Assembly: GCA_017545185.1 (NCBI GenBank)
Contig: JAFWQJ010000039.1
Location: 58,205 to 122,204 of the forward strand
DNA: 64,000 nucleotides
From: Oscillospiraceae bacterium
GTDB lineage: Bacteria; Bacillota; Clostridia; Oscillospirales; Ruminococcaceae
Direction of reading: 5' to 3'
Shown: positions 8,801 through 17,161 of the stretch, piece after piece
How the letters are laid out: every line of letters begins with the position of its first letter
Numbering within the stretch: the first letter of the stretch is position 1
Made by a program: the position numbers and the translations under genes
Notes under the pieces: model-generated
What the model was told of the DNA's origin: nothing
Databases searched by the model: none
The model's input: the letters and a program-made list of their open reading frames with translations, nothing else

Positions 8801-8900
8801 TATATCAAAACGGGATTCCAAAGGGCTGCGGCTTTCAGACGTATGTCCCTTTGGCGGGTTTGGGCGGAGCCCATTATCAATCATCGCGGAGCGATACCGC
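8801..8900. repeat. R1 repeat copy directly behind the ROK kinase
   Basis: On the minus strand it starts at the base after the ROK stop with GCGGTATCGCTCCGCGATGA, followed by AATGGGCTCCGCCCAAACCCGCC, a long CCAAAGGG...CCCTTTGG stem and AATCCCGTTTTGATATA. No gene is seen from 8681 to 8900. Confidence 0.8.
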
Positions 8901-10241
8901 TTATTTCGCTGCCGGGAGCGATGCTGCCGCGACCGCCTGACCAACGCGTCTGTCCATTTCGTCCGGGAGAATGAACTCGATCTTTTTGAACAGCTCCGGG
9001 AATTCCTGTTCGAGGACTTCCTTTGCCTTTTCGATGATGAGATCACCGCCCAAGCCAGAGGTCACGCGGCCGGAGATCTGCAGATAGCGGATGTCGTAGA
9101 AGTCCGCGTAATTTGCGATCGCATAGCCGAAATAGGTACCGATCGTGCGGAAGATATCCTTCGCGCCCTCGTGACCCGTTTCGAGGATCTTCTGGACGGC
9201 CTTCAGCTTTTCCGCGAGCGTCAGGCTCTCGTCCAGCTCGATACCGGCCTTCGGTGCGAGACGGATGACCGCATCCTGCGAGAAATACTTGACGCCGCAG
9301 CCGTAATCGCCCGACCACTCATCGACCGGCGAATCCGGATTGTAGTCCACCGGCACGAAGGCAAGCTCATTGTGCCAGCCGGTGACATGTCCCTCGGTGT
9401 CGATATAGCCGCCCGCTTCGGACGTACCCATTGCGATGCCGAGCACGCCGTTGACGTCCATTGCCATGGAAGCCGCCAGTGCCGCGACGTCGCCGTCATT
9501 TGCGACCGCATACGGCACGCCGAGCTCTTCGAGCACATCGACATACACATTCTTGCAGGCTTCGCCCTGCGTATCCTTCGGCACCTTGAGGAACAGGTGC
9601 GAGACCATTGCACGGTTCGCGACCAGAACGCCCGCGGTGCTGACGCCGACTGCATCAAAGCCCGGCATGTGCTCCGCCGCTTTCAGGATCGCGGCCTTGA
9701 TATGCTCATGGTGATAGGCGATATCCTCTGCGAGCTTCGGCAGCCAGACGATCTCCTCTGCCCAGACGGTCTCGCCGTTGACGACCGCAGCGACCTTCAT
9801 ATCCGACCCGCCTGCGTCAAAGCCGACGCGGCAGCCGTTCAGGTTTCTGCCGATCGGCAGCGGACGCACCTTGTTCTCCGGCATATCGGCAAAATCGCGC
9901 TCCTCGACCTCGAAATCACGCTCGTAGGTCGTGCTCCAGAAATCGACATCGAATGCGCGCAGGCCGTCCTTCGTGTAGGCGTCGCGGATGTACTCGAACA
10001 CCTCATGGTCGCCGGCAAGCATGACCTTCCAGCCGCCTGCACACCAGAGGATCGTTTTGATGAGGCGCTCCGCATAGCGGCAGTTCTCCTCTTTGCTGTC
10101 GCCGAGCATGGTGTCGCGGCGGTAAACAAGCCCGTCCTCACGCTCCACGGCGATCGAAAACGGTCTGGTCGCTTTCGCAAGAAAATCGCGGTTGAAATAC
10201 ACCGCAGGAACAAAATCACGGTCGAGAATCGGCTGGATCAT
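8901..10241 (-). CDS. ROK family sugar kinase, large form
   Basis: A sugar kinase of the ROK/ASKHA fold, 446 residues, about 130 longer than a standard ROK protein. The ROK part begins near residue 137: the phosphate loop GFDAGGSDMK, GVSTAGVLVANRA, the catalytic Asp in AVANDGDVAALAASMA, and GIAMGTSEAGGYI. The usual zinc motif CxCGxxGCxE is not present; only one Cys is seen in the corresponding GDYGCGVKYFSQD stretch. The N-terminal 130 residues form an extra domain that I do not recognise. The start at 10241 follows AGAAAGGA. Position beside nagA suggests a GlcNAc- or ManNAc-type substrate, but glucose is not excluded. Confidence 0.75.
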   Translation of the reverse strand: MIQPILDRDFVPAVYFNRDFLAKATRPFSIAVEREDGLVYRRDTMLGDSKEENCRYAERLIKTILWCAGGWKVMLAGDHEVFEYIRDAYTKDGLRAFDVDFWSTTYERDFEVEERDFADMPENKVRPLPIGRNLNGCRVGFDAGGSDMKVAAVVNGETVWAEEIVWLPKLAEDIAYHHEHIKAAILKAAEHMPGFDAVGVSTAGVLVANRAMVSHLFLKVPKDTQGEACKNVYVDVLEELGVPYAVANDGDVAALAASMAMDVNGVLGIAMGTSEAGGYIDTEGHVTGWHNELAFVPVDYNPDSPVDEWSGDYGCGVKYFSQDAVIRLAPKAGIELDESLTLAEKLKAVQKILETGHEGAKDIFRTIGTYFGYAIANYADFYDIRYLQISGRVTSGLGGDLIIEKAKEVLEQEFPELFKKIEFILPDEMDRRVGQAVAAASLPAAK

Positions 10242-10292
10242 ATTCGGTTTCCTTTCTGGTTTTGATTTTTTGGTTTGCGCTTTTACACAATA

Positions 10293-10325
10293 AAGCAAGC
10301 GGCAGCACGAAACCGCCGCTTGCTT
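10293..10325 (-). terminator. Terminator behind the SDR gene
   Basis: AAGCAAGCGGC pairs with GCCGCTTGCTT around an 11-base loop, 14 bases past the SDR stop and followed by TTTATTGTG on the minus strand. It separates the SDR gene from the ROK kinase, which therefore has its own transcript or relies on readthrough. Confidence 0.7.
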
Positions 10326-10339
10326 GATCTGCGGTTTGG

Positions 10340-11287
10340 TTACTTCGTGTTCTTGATATTCCACCGGAACGGGCAGATGCGCGAAGCCTTGGTGGTATCA
10401 AACATGAAGTTCTTGTCAATGGTCAGGACATCGAGGAAGCGGTAATTCGTTTTCTGTTCCGGATCACCGAACACCTTTGCCTTCAGGCTGACGGCGAAGC
10501 TGCTTTTCTGGAGCACCGGCCCCAGACGGTGATTCTCCTTCATGAACGTGATGATCTCGGAGGCCATGACAAGGGAGCTGTCCGCGACATTGTAGATGCC
10601 CGTATAGCTCGGGCTGTCCGCCTGCCGAAGGAATCCGATGATGAAATCGGAGATGTTGTGGATGCAGCACATGTGGTAGCCGTATTCGCCGGTGCGGAAC
10701 ACGAATACCGAATGATCCTTCGGATCGGTGATGCGCGACATCAGGTTGTCGGTGAAATTCAGCGAATACACCATGGGCGTGCGGATGACGCAGCAGACCA
10801 TGGTTTTTGTGCCGCGGACGTCATTTGCAAAGGCGACCTCTGCATTGGCCTTCATTTTGCCGTAATTGGAGGCCGGCTTGACGGGTTCGTCCTCACGCAC
10901 GGGCTCGCGGTTTTCGGGCTGCTTGTAGACCTGCGTGGTGCTGAGCAGAATGAACTTCTTGATATTCTTTGCGACTGCCATTTTGTAGATGAACTTATCG
11001 TAGGCAGCGCTTTCCTCGACCTGCGGCTTCTCAATGATCGGACCGAGATCGTTGTCAACCGTACAGGCGAGATGCACGACGTAGTCGATCTGGAACTCGT
11101 CGAAGATATCCCCGTAAGCATTCTGGTCATGCGCGCCGGCTTCACGGTAGATGAAGTTTTCTTTTCCGGTGTTGTAATCGCTCTGCTTGGTATCAACCGC
11201 GATAACGGTATTGCCTTTTTTCAGCAGGCCGGAACAGATATGATCTCCGAGCAGGCCGCAGCCGCCGGTAACGAGAATGGTTGCCAT
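10340..11287 (-). CDS. NAD-dependent epimerase/dehydratase (extended SDR)
   Basis: A short-chain dehydrogenase/reductase of the extended, sugar-nucleotide type, 315 residues. The Rossmann motif is TILVTGGCGLLGDHI, followed by VVHLACTVDN, LLSTTQVY and the catalytic pair in SNYGKMKAN (YxxxK). The start at 11287 is preceded by AGAAAGGA; upstream in-frame codons lack a site. The exact substrate (UDP-sugar epimerisation, dehydration or reduction) cannot be told from sequence. It is transcribed alone, from a promoter near 11400 to a terminator at 10293-10325. Confidence 0.85.
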   Translation of the reverse strand: MATILVTGGCGLLGDHICSGLLKKGNTVIAVDTKQSDYNTGKENFIYREAGAHDQNAYGDIFDEFQIDYVVHLACTVDNDLGPIIEKPQVEESAAYDKFIYKMAVAKNIKKFILLSTTQVYKQPENREPVREDEPVKPASNYGKMKANAEVAFANDVRGTKTMVCCVIRTPMVYSLNFTDNLMSRITDPKDHSVFVFRTGEYGYHMCCIHNISDFIIGFLRQADSPSYTGIYNVADSSLVMASEIITFMKENHRLGPVLQKSSFAVSLKAKVFGDPEQKTNYRFLDVLTIDKNFMFDTTKASRICPFRWNIKNTK

Positions 11288-11372
11288 AACAATCAGTCCT
11301 TTCTGTAATGGGATGCCCATGCCCCGAGGCATGAAATTGATACATTGATTCCGGACACATTGATTCACTATT

Positions 11373-11401
11373 ATTATATCACACAAAGGGTAGAAATGCA
11401 A
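11373..11401 (-). promoter_or_regulatory. Promoter for the SDR gene
   Basis: TTGCAT (11401-11396), 17 bases, TATAAT (11378-11373) on the minus strand. It gives a leader of about 80 bases. Confidence 0.6.
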
Positions 11402-11502
11402 GCGTGTTCCTAAAATTTGACAGAATGGATATTCCGGCGCAAATTTTACAGGTTTGCTTCGTGATTATGCACAAAACAACCTTGCGTATTTAATACTGTT
11501 TT

Positions 11503-11967
11503 TTACAATTTGCCGCGTAAACCGGCAAAAAACGCCTGCAGAACAGCCGCGCAGGGCTCCTCCAGCAGCCCCGCCGTGACGCGCGGCTTATGGTTGTACG
11601 GCAGCGAGAACATCTGCTGCACGGAAACGACCGCACCGGCCTTTTCGTCGTAGGCGCCGAAGATCACGCGGTCGATGCGCGCATTGATGATCGCGCCGCT
11701 GCACATCGGGCAGGGCTCCAGCGTGACATAGAGATTGCAGCCGGAAAGCCGCCATGATCCGCGCTTTTTCGCGGCCTCCTCGATCGCGAGGATCTCGGCG
11801 TGGGCGGTCGGGGAATGATCCTGTTCGCGGCGGTTGCGTCCCCGGCCGAGAATTTCGCCGGTCTCCCTGTCCACGACCACGGCGCCGACCGGGATCTCCC
11901 CTGCCGCGGCGGCCTCCTCCGCAAGCGCGATCGCCGCCCGCATATAAGCAAAATCGTCTGAAAACAT
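11503..11967 (-). CDS. tadA: tRNA-specific adenosine deaminase
   Basis: TadA converts A34 to inosine in the tRNA-Arg(ACG) anticodon. The 154-residue protein carries the zinc deaminase signature: HAEILAIEEAAKKRG with the proton-shuttle Glu, and TLEPCPMCSGAIINARI with the two zinc Cys. The ending GLLEEPCAAVLQAFFAGLR matches the C-terminal helix of bacterial TadA. It lies 26 bases after the membrane protein gene on the same strand and is probably cotranscribed with it. Only a weak GGTGAT site is seen before the ATG. Confidence 0.95.
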   Translation of the reverse strand: MFSDDFAYMRAAIALAEEAAAAGEIPVGAVVVDRETGEILGRGRNRREQDHSPTAHAEILAIEEAAKKRGSWRLSGCNLYVTLEPCPMCSGAIINARIDRVIFGAYDEKAGAVVSVQQMFSLPYNHKPRVTAGLLEEPCAAVLQAFFAGLRGKL

Positions 11968-11993
11968 CGTATCACCGTTTCAGGACGCAGCGT

Positions 11994-13100
11994 TCACTGC
12001 AGCAGGTTCAGCAGCATCAGCAGCAGCGAGGCCGCCAGCCACGGCAGCATCGGAACGGACTGCGTCAGGTAGTAAAGCTTCTTTTTCATCGGCAGGAAGG
12101 TCGTCCGGTTTTCGAGCATCAGCTTTGTCCGGCGGAAGTGCACGAAGAACAGAATCAGCACCGTACCGATGCCGAGCAGGATGATGATATACTGCCAGAG
12201 CCGGATCTCCTCCGAGGCGTATACCAGACCGAGCCGCGCGTATTTCAGCGCGGAATACACGATCCGCAGGGCGGCGCACTTGATGATCGAGCCGGAACGG
12301 ACCAGCAGGTAACCGGCGGACAGTCCGATCAGCAGCTCGCAGATGCGCTCCGGAAACTCGTTCGGACAGAGGAAGCCGATCAGCGCCGTGACGAGCACCG
12401 CAAACGGATCCCCGAACTGCCGGAGCAGCGGGAGCAGCGCGCCGCGGAAGAACAGCTCCGCGAGCACCGAGACCGCCAGCGTATCGAACACGCCGTAGGT
12501 GCCGATCGCGGCGACATCCTTGTAGGCGAACAGCCGCTGCGAGGTCTGCACGCTGGTGCCGATCGCAGCCGTGGAATAAACGGCGGCGATGATCATGCCG
12601 GCACCGACTGCGGCGATCATTTCCGGGATCGCGCCGAGCGCGGCGGGTGCGAATACGGGCTGCGGGAGCCTGCACATCTTCGTCAGGATGAGCGTCGGCA
12701 GGCCGTATTTGAGGACAAGGCAGAGAATGCGCACGCCGGTGACCGCCCACTGACTGCCGCCCATTTTGAAATCGAGAAAGTTGATGCTGATCGGGATGTG
12801 CAGCATTTTCATTGCGGCGATCAGCAGCGAGCTGCCGAGCACCTCCGAGAGCAGGAAGATCAGCAGCGCCGCACCGAGCATCGTGCTGCAGTGCATGAGT
12901 GCCTGCCGTTCCGCGAGCGCCGCGTCCATGCTGACGGGCGGTGCGCCCTCGACATACACATGCTCGCGGCTGTTGTCGCTGAACCGGAATACAAACGGTT
13001 CTCTGGTATGGCGGCGCCAGTGCCGGTAATCCTGATTATACTGTTCATTTTCCGAATCGTATTCAAAATCCTCCACGACGTCAATACGCTCGTTTCCCAT
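11994..13100 (-). CDS. Polytopic membrane protein, degenerate CPBP-like
   Basis: A 368-residue membrane protein with about 70 cytoplasmic N-terminal residues and roughly eight hydrophobic segments. The stretch AVSVLAELFFRGALLPLLRQFGDPFAVLVTALIGFLCPNEFPERICELLIGLSAGYLL has the shape of a CPBP (CaaX protease/bacteriocin-processing) domain. The EExxxR motif has only one Glu, and the later His positions are not seen (FLCPNEFPER stands in the second motif), so protease activity is unlikely. AAAAAGGAGG precedes the ATG. Function unknown; it shares a transcript with tadA. Confidence 0.65.
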   Translation of the reverse strand: MGNERIDVVEDFEYDSENEQYNQDYRHWRRHTREPFVFRFSDNSREHVYVEGAPPVSMDAALAERQALMHCSTMLGAALLIFLLSEVLGSSLLIAAMKMLHIPISINFLDFKMGGSQWAVTGVRILCLVLKYGLPTLILTKMCRLPQPVFAPAALGAIPEMIAAVGAGMIIAAVYSTAAIGTSVQTSQRLFAYKDVAAIGTYGVFDTLAVSVLAELFFRGALLPLLRQFGDPFAVLVTALIGFLCPNEFPERICELLIGLSAGYLLVRSGSIIKCAALRIVYSALKYARLGLVYASEEIRLWQYIIILLGIGTVLILFFVHFRRTKLMLENRTTFLPMKKKLYYLTQSVPMLPWLAASLLLMLLNLLQ

Positions 13101-13135
13101 GCAGGCACCTCCTTTTTTACACGGTTTATCTACTA

Positions 13136-13164
13136 ATTATAACAAATCGCGCGGTGGGGAGTGA
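13136..13164 (-). promoter_or_regulatory. Possible promoter for the CPBP-like gene and tadA
   Basis: TATAAT (13141-13136) on the minus strand with TTCACT 18 bases upstream (13164-13159 region). The -35 is weak, so the call is tentative. Confidence 0.4.
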
Positions 13165-13270
13165 ACCGGATTTCGTAAATAGAATATGAACAAAGCATGA
13201 ACAATCGCAATAGTTGAATTATTGCGGCGCAAATGATGATAATCGGACATAACCGGGCTGATTTTGTGTA

Positions 13271-13299
13271 TTTACTCCCATAAAGATGTATGCTATAAT
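13271..13299 (+). promoter_or_regulatory. Promoter for the GH5 cellulase gene
   Basis: TTTACT (13271-13276), 17-base spacer, then an extended -10 TGCTATAAT (TATAAT at 13294-13299). The leader is about 55 bases. The gap 13101-13360 holds only this and the divergent promoter. Confidence 0.7.
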
Positions 13300-13360
13300 A
13301 CAATCGGATGATGCCGAAATTGTCCGAACACGTTTCAATTTTACGAGGGGGTAAATTCGT

Positions 13361-15190
13361 ATGAAACACAACAAATTTTTCCGCTTCGGCGGAACGGTGA
13401 CGGCTGCCGTCATGCTGCTCTCGCAGGTCGCTGCGATGCCCGGCTCGGCTGCTGCACCGGCACCGAAGGACATAGACGCCTGCGACTATGTCCTGGAAAC
13501 CGACGGCAAGAAGGTCGAGCGCGGTACGCCTGTTGAATTCAGTACCAGCGAACTCGGCGTGCCTGCGGGTGCTGTCGTCAAGGAGATCTGGATCGACATT
13601 TCCGTCGATACCTCCAAGAGCCTGCCGACCATGCCGGCGTTCGGCTACTACGCACCGGGCTGCGGCGAATATGACTGGTATTCCGACGGCCTCTGGATGC
13701 AGACGCCGTCCGCGCAGGCTGTCGTGAGCTTCCCGGTCAGCGAGGAGTACACGATGCCGGCAAAGTTCCAGATTCAGTGCTGGGGCGAGGAGGGCGAGTC
13801 TCTGGACTTCTTCACGCTGAATGCGGTCGGTGCCTGTGTTGAGGGCGGCACAAGCAACGATCCGGATATCGGCATGGTCACCCGCAAGGGCGACGTCGAT
13901 CTCAGCAAGAGCGTTGACAAGGATGATGTCACGGACCTTGTCAATTATCTGACGCAGGAAAAAGCGATCGAATCCGCCGCAAATGCCGATCTGGACGCCA
14001 GCAAGCAGCTCAATGCGATCGACCTGACACTGCTGAAGCGCGGCATTCTGGACGGTTCCCTGAATCCGCAGGTGCAGAACAACGATGAGACGGCCATGGA
14101 GTTCGTCAAGCACATCAAGCTCGGATGGAACCTCGGCAATACGCTCGATTCGCAGGGCTATTATTCCGAGAAGAACCAGTCCGCTTCTGCCTATGAAACA
14201 AGCTGGGGCAACCCGAACACGACCAAGGCAATGATCGACGCGGTCAAGGCCGCAGGCTTCAACACCGTCCGTATTCCGGTTTCCTGGGGCGTCAAGATGG
14301 ATGCGAACTACCAGATCAGCAAGGAATGGATGGACCGCGTGCAGCAGGTCGTCAATTATGTCATTGACAACGATATGTACTGCATCCTGAACATCCACCA
14401 CGACAACACGGATTATGACTACAACACCAAGACGCATCATTATCCGGACTTCCCGTATTTCTATCCGGATTCCGCACATTATGATCAGTCCGAGAAGTTT
14501 GTGACCGCTGTCTGGACGCAGGTTTCTGACCGCTTCGAGAACTACGACAATCACCTGATCTTCGAGACGCTCAACGAGCCGCGTCTGGTCGGAAATCAGC
14601 AGCATGAGTGGTGGATCGACACGAACAGCGCAGACTGCCAGGATGCCCTGAACTGCGTCAACAAGCTGAACGCTGCGGCACTCAGCTCGATCCGCAAGTC
14701 CGGCGGAAACAACGCAAAGCGCTTCGTCCTGATGCCGACTTATTCGGCCAGCCCGGATGCACAGAACCTTGCGGCCTACCAGATCCCGAATGACGATCAC
14801 ATCATGGCGGAGATCCACGCATACAGACCGTACAAGTTCGCGCTTGCGAATGACGGCACCGGCGTCAGCACGTTCAATGAGGCGACTGACAAGGGCGAGC
14901 TGATCGAGATGTTCAACAATCTCAAGAGCAAGTTCCTGAACAACGGCGTTCCGGTCATCATTGACGAGTTCGGCGCAATGAACAGAGACAATGAGGATCA
15001 GCGTGCGGCGTGGGTGAAGTGCTATCTGGAGCTGGCGGATTCCTACGGCATCCCGTGCGTCTGGTGGGACAACAACCTGTTCAGCGGCACCGGCGAGCAG
15101 TTCGGTCTGCTGAACCGCGGCACACTCCAGATCCAGTATCCGAAGATCATGGCTGCCATGGTCGAGGCAACCAAGAACCGCGGGCAGTAA
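13361..15190 (+). CDS. Dockerin-containing GH5 endoglucanase
   Basis: A secreted cellulase of glycoside hydrolase family 5, 609 residues. A signal peptide (about 1-30) precedes a beta-rich module (about 35-165) that is probably carbohydrate-binding. A type I dockerin follows at about 174-232, with two calcium-binding repeats (GDVDLSKSVDKDDVTDLVNY and NADLDASKQLNAIDLTLLKR). The GH5 barrel runs from about 245 to the end: LGWNLGNTLD, FNTVRIPVSW, acid/base Glu406 in LNEP, nucleophile Glu536 in IIDEFGA. The GWNLGNTLD start suggests subfamily 4. The dockerin sits inside the chain, not at the end. GAGGGGG precedes the ATG. The product should attach to a cellulosome scaffoldin; none is in the window. 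Confidence 0.94.
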   Translation: MKHNKFFRFGGTVTAAVMLLSQVAAMPGSAAAPAPKDIDACDYVLETDGKKVERGTPVEFSTSELGVPAGAVVKEIWIDISVDTSKSLPTMPAFGYYAPGCGEYDWYSDGLWMQTPSAQAVVSFPVSEEYTMPAKFQIQCWGEEGESLDFFTLNAVGACVEGGTSNDPDIGMVTRKGDVDLSKSVDKDDVTDLVNYLTQEKAIESAANADLDASKQLNAIDLTLLKRGILDGSLNPQVQNNDETAMEFVKHIKLGWNLGNTLDSQGYYSEKNQSASAYETSWGNPNTTKAMIDAVKAAGFNTVRIPVSWGVKMDANYQISKEWMDRVQQVVNYVIDNDMYCILNIHHDNTDYDYNTKTHHYPDFPYFYPDSAHYDQSEKFVTAVWTQVSDRFENYDNHLIFETLNEPRLVGNQQHEWWIDTNSADCQDALNCVNKLNAAALSSIRKSGGNNAKRFVLMPTYSASPDAQNLAAYQIPNDDHIMAEIHAYRPYKFALANDGTGVSTFNEATDKGELIEMFNNLKSKFLNNGVPVIIDEFGAMNRDNEDQRAAWVKCYLELADSYGIPCVWWDNNLFSGTGEQFGLLNRGTLQIQYPKIMAAMVEATKNRGQ

Positions 15191-15280
15191 GCGGTATCGC
15201 TTCGCGATGTATCCGAAATGAGGGCTCCGCCCTCAAACTCCCGCCAAAGGGACACTGTCCCTTTGGAATCCCGTTATGAA
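15191..15280. repeat. R1 repeat copy directly behind the GH5 gene
   Basis: It begins at the base after the stop: GCGGTATCGCTTCGCGATG, ATCCGAAATGAGGGCTCCGC, CCTCAAACTCCCGCC, the stem AAAGGGACACTGTCCCTTT, then GGAATCCCGTTATGAATCA. It runs straight into the terminator below. Confidence 0.85.
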
Positions 15281-15286
15281 TCACAA

Positions 15287-15318
15287 AATGGGTGCTGATG
15301 TAACAATCGGCACCCATT
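15287..15318 (+). terminator. Terminator of the GH5 gene
   Basis: AATGGGTGC and GCACCCATT enclose a 14-base loop and are followed by CTTTAT. The run GGTGCTGATGTAACAATC is shared with the terminator at 27376-27407, which also follows an R1 repeat. Confidence 0.8.
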
Positions 15319-15350
15319 CTTTATCCGGATATGCATTACGCTGCTGTACG

Positions 15351-15528
15351 CATCCATATCAAAAGTTTTGATCAAACTTTTTCAAAAGTTTGCGAGAGTC
15401 CAGAGGCGAGGAGCCTCTGGTCGCGCTCCGCAGAGCGCGAAATTCCTCCGGCGGGCAAAGAGCTCGGCGGGCTTGGGGGCCTGCGATAGAGGCCCCCATT
15501 CTCAAATAGTATCCGCGAAGCGGATACC
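15351..15528. repeat. R2 dispersed repeat, copy 2 (behind the anti-sigma gene)
   Basis: The inverted counterpart of 3980-4150, with the same module order from CATCCATATC through AGTCCAGAGGC, the GCGC stem, GGCGGGCTTGGGGGCC...GGCCCCCATTCTCAAATAG to TATCCGCGAAGCGGATACC. Read on the minus strand it follows the anti-sigma gene. With the R1 copy, the two terminators and nothing else visible, it fills 15191-15590. Confidence 0.8.
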
Positions 15529-15545
15529 TTTTTTGACAAACCAGG

Positions 15546-15574
15546 GCACTGACTTTGAACGGTCAGTGCCCGTG
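15546..15574 (-). terminator. Terminator-like hairpin behind the anti-sigma gene
   Basis: GGGCACTGAC and GTCAGTGCCC enclose a short loop 17 bases past the minus-strand stop. The following bases (TGGTTTGTC) are only moderately T-rich. Confidence 0.6.
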
Positions 15575-15590
15575 CCGTTATCGTGCAATT

Positions 15591-16442
15591 TTATTCCGCT
15601 TTTTCCCATCTCCAGCTGACATGCGGCGACCGGTAATCCTGATCTCCGGTCTTCTTCAGGCGATACAGCACATGGCCGTCCGCGTCCAGTGCCTCACCGG
15701 CCGCATCGGTATAATCCTCCGCATACCCGCAAAGGAAGTATGCGACCTGATCAAAGCCGACCCTGACCTGATATTCCTTGTCAGGGAACGAAAGCCGCAG
15801 GCTTCTGACATCGGCATCCGGCACCGTTGTCGAGGCAAATGTGATGTCCTGATCCACTTTCTGCAGAAACATGTGTCCTGTCGGAACTTCAATATCGTAG
15901 CAGATATCGTAATTGGTTTTTGCGGTATACAGACCGTCTTCTCCTTTTGTGACCTTCACCGCCATCAAAAAATGGGTCGGAGAAGGGCTCAGCTGGTTGA
16001 CAAAGTAGATCGAACAGGCGCCGTCCGGCGCATCGTACTGCAGCTTTGTCTCATATTTCACATCTCCGGTGAAAATTCTTCCGTAGCCGCCGGTAAGCGC
16101 CTCCCTGATCGCGCCGTCCACCGTTTTGCGTCCGTGATAGTACCGGCTGCCGATGTAGATCTGATACGCGCTCCATGTTGCCAGAAAGCCGCAGAGAAAC
16201 ACCGCCAGCATCCGGAGCAGCCACTTTCTTCTGTACCGCTTCGCGGCCTTGACAAAGTCCTTTTCCTCCGGTGCAGGCACCTTCGCATCAAGGTCGATCC
16301 CCTGCTGGATCTCCGACCAGCACCGCGCACATTCCACGCAAGTCCCGATGTGCTCCCTGACCGCCTGCCGGCTCGCCTCCGCTGCTTCGCCGTCCGCGCA
16401 GAGCGGCATCAGGTCGCGGATCATGTCACACTGATATTTCAT
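15591..16442 (-). CDS. Anti-sigma factor with zinc-finger domain
   Basis: A single-span membrane anti-sigma factor of 283 residues. The N-terminal zf-HC2/ZAS domain shows HIGTCVECARC (HxxxCxxC), typical of anti-sigma proteins that bind ECF sigma factors. One hydrophobic span near residues 74-95 (WLLRMLAVFLCGFLATWSAYQIYI) places the remaining 190 residues outside the cell, where a signal could be sensed. I do not recognise the outer domain. It overlaps the sigma gene by 17 bases, so the two are coupled, the standard sigma/anti-sigma arrangement. Confidence 0.88.
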   Translation of the reverse strand: MKYQCDMIRDLMPLCADGEAAEASRQAVREHIGTCVECARCWSEIQQGIDLDAKVPAPEEKDFVKAAKRYRRKWLLRMLAVFLCGFLATWSAYQIYIGSRYYHGRKTVDGAIREALTGGYGRIFTGDVKYETKLQYDAPDGACSIYFVNQLSPSPTHFLMAVKVTKGEDGLYTAKTNYDICYDIEVPTGHMFLQKVDQDITFASTTVPDADVRSLRLSFPDKEYQVRVGFDQVAYFLCGYAEDYTDAAGEALDADGHVLYRLKKTGDQDYRSPHVSWRWEKAE

Positions 16443-16932
16443 AGCCGTATTCCTCCTTCAACAGCCTGCGGATCTTCGCCTTGGCGCGGCTGAAAATGAC
16501 CATGGCCGTGCCCTCTCTGATCTGCATGAGCTTTGCGATCTCCGCATAGCTCAGCTCCGAGAACAGGCGGTATTCCGCAACGGTTCGTGTTTTTTCGTCC
16601 ATTTCTGCAATGATCTGCCGGACGGCACGCAGCATTTCCTTCTGCTCCGTCTGCTCCGGCAGAGACTGTCCGGGCGCGGGAACAGCGTGTTCCGCGAGTG
16701 CCCGCTGCTTTGCTTCATTCCGGATAAACCGCGCATAAACATGCTTTGCGATCGAACAGAGCCATGTGCGCATCTGACATGTGCCGCGGAATTTTCCGAA
16801 TGAAAGGAACGCCTGATAGAATGTTTCCTGCGTCAGCTCCTCAGCCAGCTGACTGTCGCAGCCGGTCAGCCGGTACAGGAACCGGCGGACATCTGCCGCA
16901 TACTGCCTGTAGATCTCCCCGAATACATCCAA
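16426..16932 (-). CDS. ECF-type RNA polymerase sigma factor
   Basis: An extracytoplasmic-function sigma factor, 168 residues. Region 2 is FGEIYRQYAADVRRFLYRLTGCDSQLAEELTQETFYQAFLSFGKFRGTCQMRTWLCSIAKHVY in outline, with the conserved ELTQETF and FRG..RTWL elements. Region 4 is seen in LRAVRQIIAEMDEKTRTVAEYRLFSELSYAEIAKLMQIREGTAMVIFSRAKAKIRRLL. The start is TTG at 16932, nine bases after GGAGG. It is held by the anti-sigma factor encoded next. Its target genes are not evident; no matching promoter pair was recognised in the window. Confidence 0.93.
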   Translation of the reverse strand: MDVFGEIYRQYAADVRRFLYRLTGCDSQLAEELTQETFYQAFLSFGKFRGTCQMRTWLCSIAKHVYARFIRNEAKQRALAEHAVPAPGQSLPEQTEQKEMLRAVRQIIAEMDEKTRTVAEYRLFSELSYAEIAKLMQIREGTAMVIFSRAKAKIRRLLKEEYGYEISV

Positions 16933-17132
16933 ACGCGTTCACCTCCGTGCTTTCAGTGTCAGATTTGCAAATCCGTATATAAGTGCCGCGAAGCAGAAAA
17001 ACCTTACAGCTTTTTGCTCCATTTTATCATATCCGGCGGCAGAATGCAAATCCCGCTGCGGCAGACGGATATCCTCCAAAAAAATGCCGCAGACATGCAG
17101 TATTTTTGGCTCATAAAAAAGCAGCGATTCCC
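16933..17132. other. Intergenic region between divergent sigma and V-ATPase operons
   Basis: No gene is seen from 16933 to 17320. The right part holds the ATPase promoter (17133-17161) and a leader of about 150 bases. The promoter of the ECF sigma gene must lie in the left part, but I could not identify it. Confidence 0.5.
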
Positions 17133-17161
17133 TTGACAATTCTTACAAATTGGAGTATAAT
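17133..17161 (+). promoter_or_regulatory. Consensus SigA promoter of the V/A-ATPase operon
   Basis: TTGACA (17133-17138), exactly 17 bases, TATAAT (17156-17161): a perfect match to the housekeeping consensus. It should drive strong, constitutive transcription of the eleven-gene operon. Confidence 0.85.

Noticed and set aside
13133-14818. Minus-strand frame opposite the GH5 gene
   Set aside because: It overlaps the GH5 promoter and coding region, with no supporting motif.
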